Shown here in pieces: positions 4,124 through 5,203 of a stretch of DNA of 5,203 nucleotides. Numbering within the stretch: the first letter of the stretch is position 1; each line of letters begins with the position of its first letter. Below the pieces are notes generated by a model. The model did not search any database and had not been told where the DNA came from. It saw nothing but the letters and a program-made list of their open reading frames with translations. The position numbers and the translations under genes are program-made. The DNA is from an uncultured Dialister sp. Lineage in GTDB: Bacteria > Bacillota > Negativicutes > Veillonellales > Dialisteraceae. The stretch covers positions 1-5,203 of the forward strand of contig NZ_CAAFRZ010000271.1 in NCBI RefSeq assembly GCF_900765565.1. The letters run 5' to 3'.

Positions 4124-5203
4124 TTAGAATTTGTAGTTCAGGGAAACGGTCCATGCATCATCTTCGTCTTTTACGCCTTCTGCGTCGGTGTCGAATGCAT
4201 ATTCAGCATGGAGCTGTACATTCTTCTGGAGAGTTACATTAGCAATAGCATTCCAGAAAGTTACGTTGGTAGCATTGCCTTTAGAGAGGTAGCCGAGAAC
4301 GTCGGTCTGAAGGCCAGTACCACCGAAGTACAGACCTTTATCTACATCGTTGTATGCAACGGAGAGATTCCAAGTGCCCGGTTTCTTCCAGTCAGCTTTG
4401 CCATAGGAGAGGCCTGCATTCCAAGCAGTGTCATAATCAGAAGCGATGGTTGTGTTCTTCCAGTATTCACCGAAAACATTGAACTTCTGAACCGGAATAG
4501 TCAGATTTACTCCATAGAGTTCATCTTTCAGCTTATCATTGTTGTTTTCGAACTTAATATAGTCAGCGCCCAGTTTTGCGAAGCCGAAGTTATAGCCAGC
4601 TTTTGCAAACAGTGCATCAGAGTTATTGAAGTCTTCAACAGCGTCAACAGTGGAATTGAACTGACCGAAGCCTACGGTTGCATTTAATTTTCCATTGTTG
4701 TATGCAATCTGTGCTCCATCATAACCGCTGTAGTCGCCATAGAGCCAGCCGCCCTGATTGCCGAATACAACGCCCTGACGTCCAAGAGTAACTGCTACAT
4801 CCTTACCAAAGTTATGATTTACAAGCAGACGGGTTGCTTTTGTAGTTGCATCATCGGCACCTTTGAACTTCATGGTGCTATCCAGTGTTGCAAAAGCATA
4901 AGTGCTGTCATTAACCTGACCCTTTGCATGGATTCTCATACGGCCATCCCAGTTGTCAGCAGCACGAGCTTTATCCTGGTAACGCATACGAGCATCGCCG
5001 GACCAGTAAATGTTGCCCACTTTCTTTTCCAGGTTGGAAACGCGAACGCCCAGGTTAGCCAGTTCGTCAGCGTATTCGCCAGCCAGTTTATCAAGGGTTG
5101 CACGCTGTTCAGCATTCAGCTGGTCTTCTTTAGCCATGAGGCGGGCGATGATCTGAGCCAGTTCGTAACGGGTCATGTTCCGTTCACCTTTGAAGGTGCC
5201 GTC
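4124..5203 (-). CDS. OmpM-type SLH porin (N-terminus beyond window)
   Basis: This is the C-terminal 359 residues of an outer-membrane porin. The frame stays open to the right edge, so the Met codon at 5174-5176 is internal. The nine residues before it (DGTFKGERN) complete the end of an SLH domain, DGTF...MTRYELAQIIARL. Visible residues 1-25 are SLH and about 27-62 form a coiled coil (LDKLAGEYADEL, VRVSNLEKKV). Residues 66-359 are barrel, starting YWSGDARMRYQ, with alternating strands and the terminal aromatic residue (NYKF) typical of BAM substrates. In Negativicutes, OmpM proteins bind polyamine-modified peptidoglycan through SLH and tether the outer membrane while forming a channel. The signal peptide and first half of SLH, perhaps 60 residues, and the promoter lie outside the window. 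A terminator follows at 4054-4084. Several paralogues are usual in this group, so which one this is cannot be said. Confidence 0.93.
   Translation of the reverse strand, partial: DGTFKGERNMTRYELAQIIARLMAKEDQLNAEQRATLDKLAGEYADELANLGVRVSNLEKKVGNIYWSGDARMRYQDKARAADNWDGRMRIHAKGQVNDSTYAFATLDSTMKFKGADDATTKATRLLVNHNFGKDVAVTLGRQGVVFGNQGGWLYGDYSGYDGAQIAYNNGKLNATVGFGQFNSTVDAVEDFNNSDALFAKAGYNFGFAKLGADYIKFENNNDKLKDELYGVNLTIPVQKFNVFGEYWKNTTIASDYDTAWNAGLSYGKADWKKPGTWNLSVAYNDVDKGLYFGGTGLQTDVLGYLSKGNATNVTFWNAIANVTLQKNVQLHAEYAFDTDAEGVKDEDDAWTVSLNYKF

Noticed and set aside
3826..4242. Plus-strand open frame of 138 codons
   Set aside because: It crosses the heptamer repeat and the porin terminator, then overlaps the porin gene in antisense. 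No domain or supported start.
4208..4687. Plus-strand open frame of 159 codons
   Set aside because: It lies wholly antisense to the porin barrel and shows no family motifs.

Overview
The window is most likely chromosomal DNA from a Negativicutes bacterium (a Firmicutes lineage with an outer membrane, such as the Veillonellaceae or Acidaminococcaceae relatives). The main evidence is the gene at the right edge. It encodes an outer-membrane barrel with an N-terminal SLH domain and coiled coil, the OmpM type of porin that tethers the outer membrane to peptidoglycan in this group. GC content looks moderate, a little over 50% by eye. I cannot name the genus.

All four supported genes lie on the minus strand, so the window reads right to left. 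(1) 5203-4124: the OmpM-type SLH porin, cut by the window edge, followed by a clear intrinsic terminator at 4054-4084. (2) 3319-1976: a CNNM/CorC-HlyC family membrane protein with DUF21, a CBS pair and a C-terminal CorC_HlyC domain, behind an extended -10 promoter. (3) 1973-1509: a 154-residue protein of unknown function, 2 nt after the CNNM stop codon and surely co-transcribed. It has a helical N-terminus, an acidic middle and a Lys-rich tail. (4) 1207-404: uridine phosphorylase (udp), with an excellent ribosome binding site and an intrinsic terminator at 361-395.

The genes do not form one pathway. They cover envelope tethering and permeability, probable divalent cation transport with an unknown partner, and pyrimidine nucleoside salvage.

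The unusual content is in the gaps. The left end (1-321) holds a long imperfect palindrome of about 210 bp, whose trailing 36 bp also occurs once at the window start. The udp upstream gap (1208-1508) holds a 10-bp direct repeat followed by GC-rich hairpins and a larger stem-loop. The gap between the CNNM gene and the porin (3320-4123) contains four successive GC-rich mini-hairpins alternating with tandem 9-mers, then an 8-mer tandem repeat, then about 350 bp dense in hairpins, and finally a 7-mer tandem repeat. At three junctions the 9-mer begins at the first base after the hairpin. I recognise no phage, insertion sequence, CRISPR, tRNA or rRNA. I do not claim a new protein system; the intergenic repeat architecture and the co-transcribed charged protein are the best leads.
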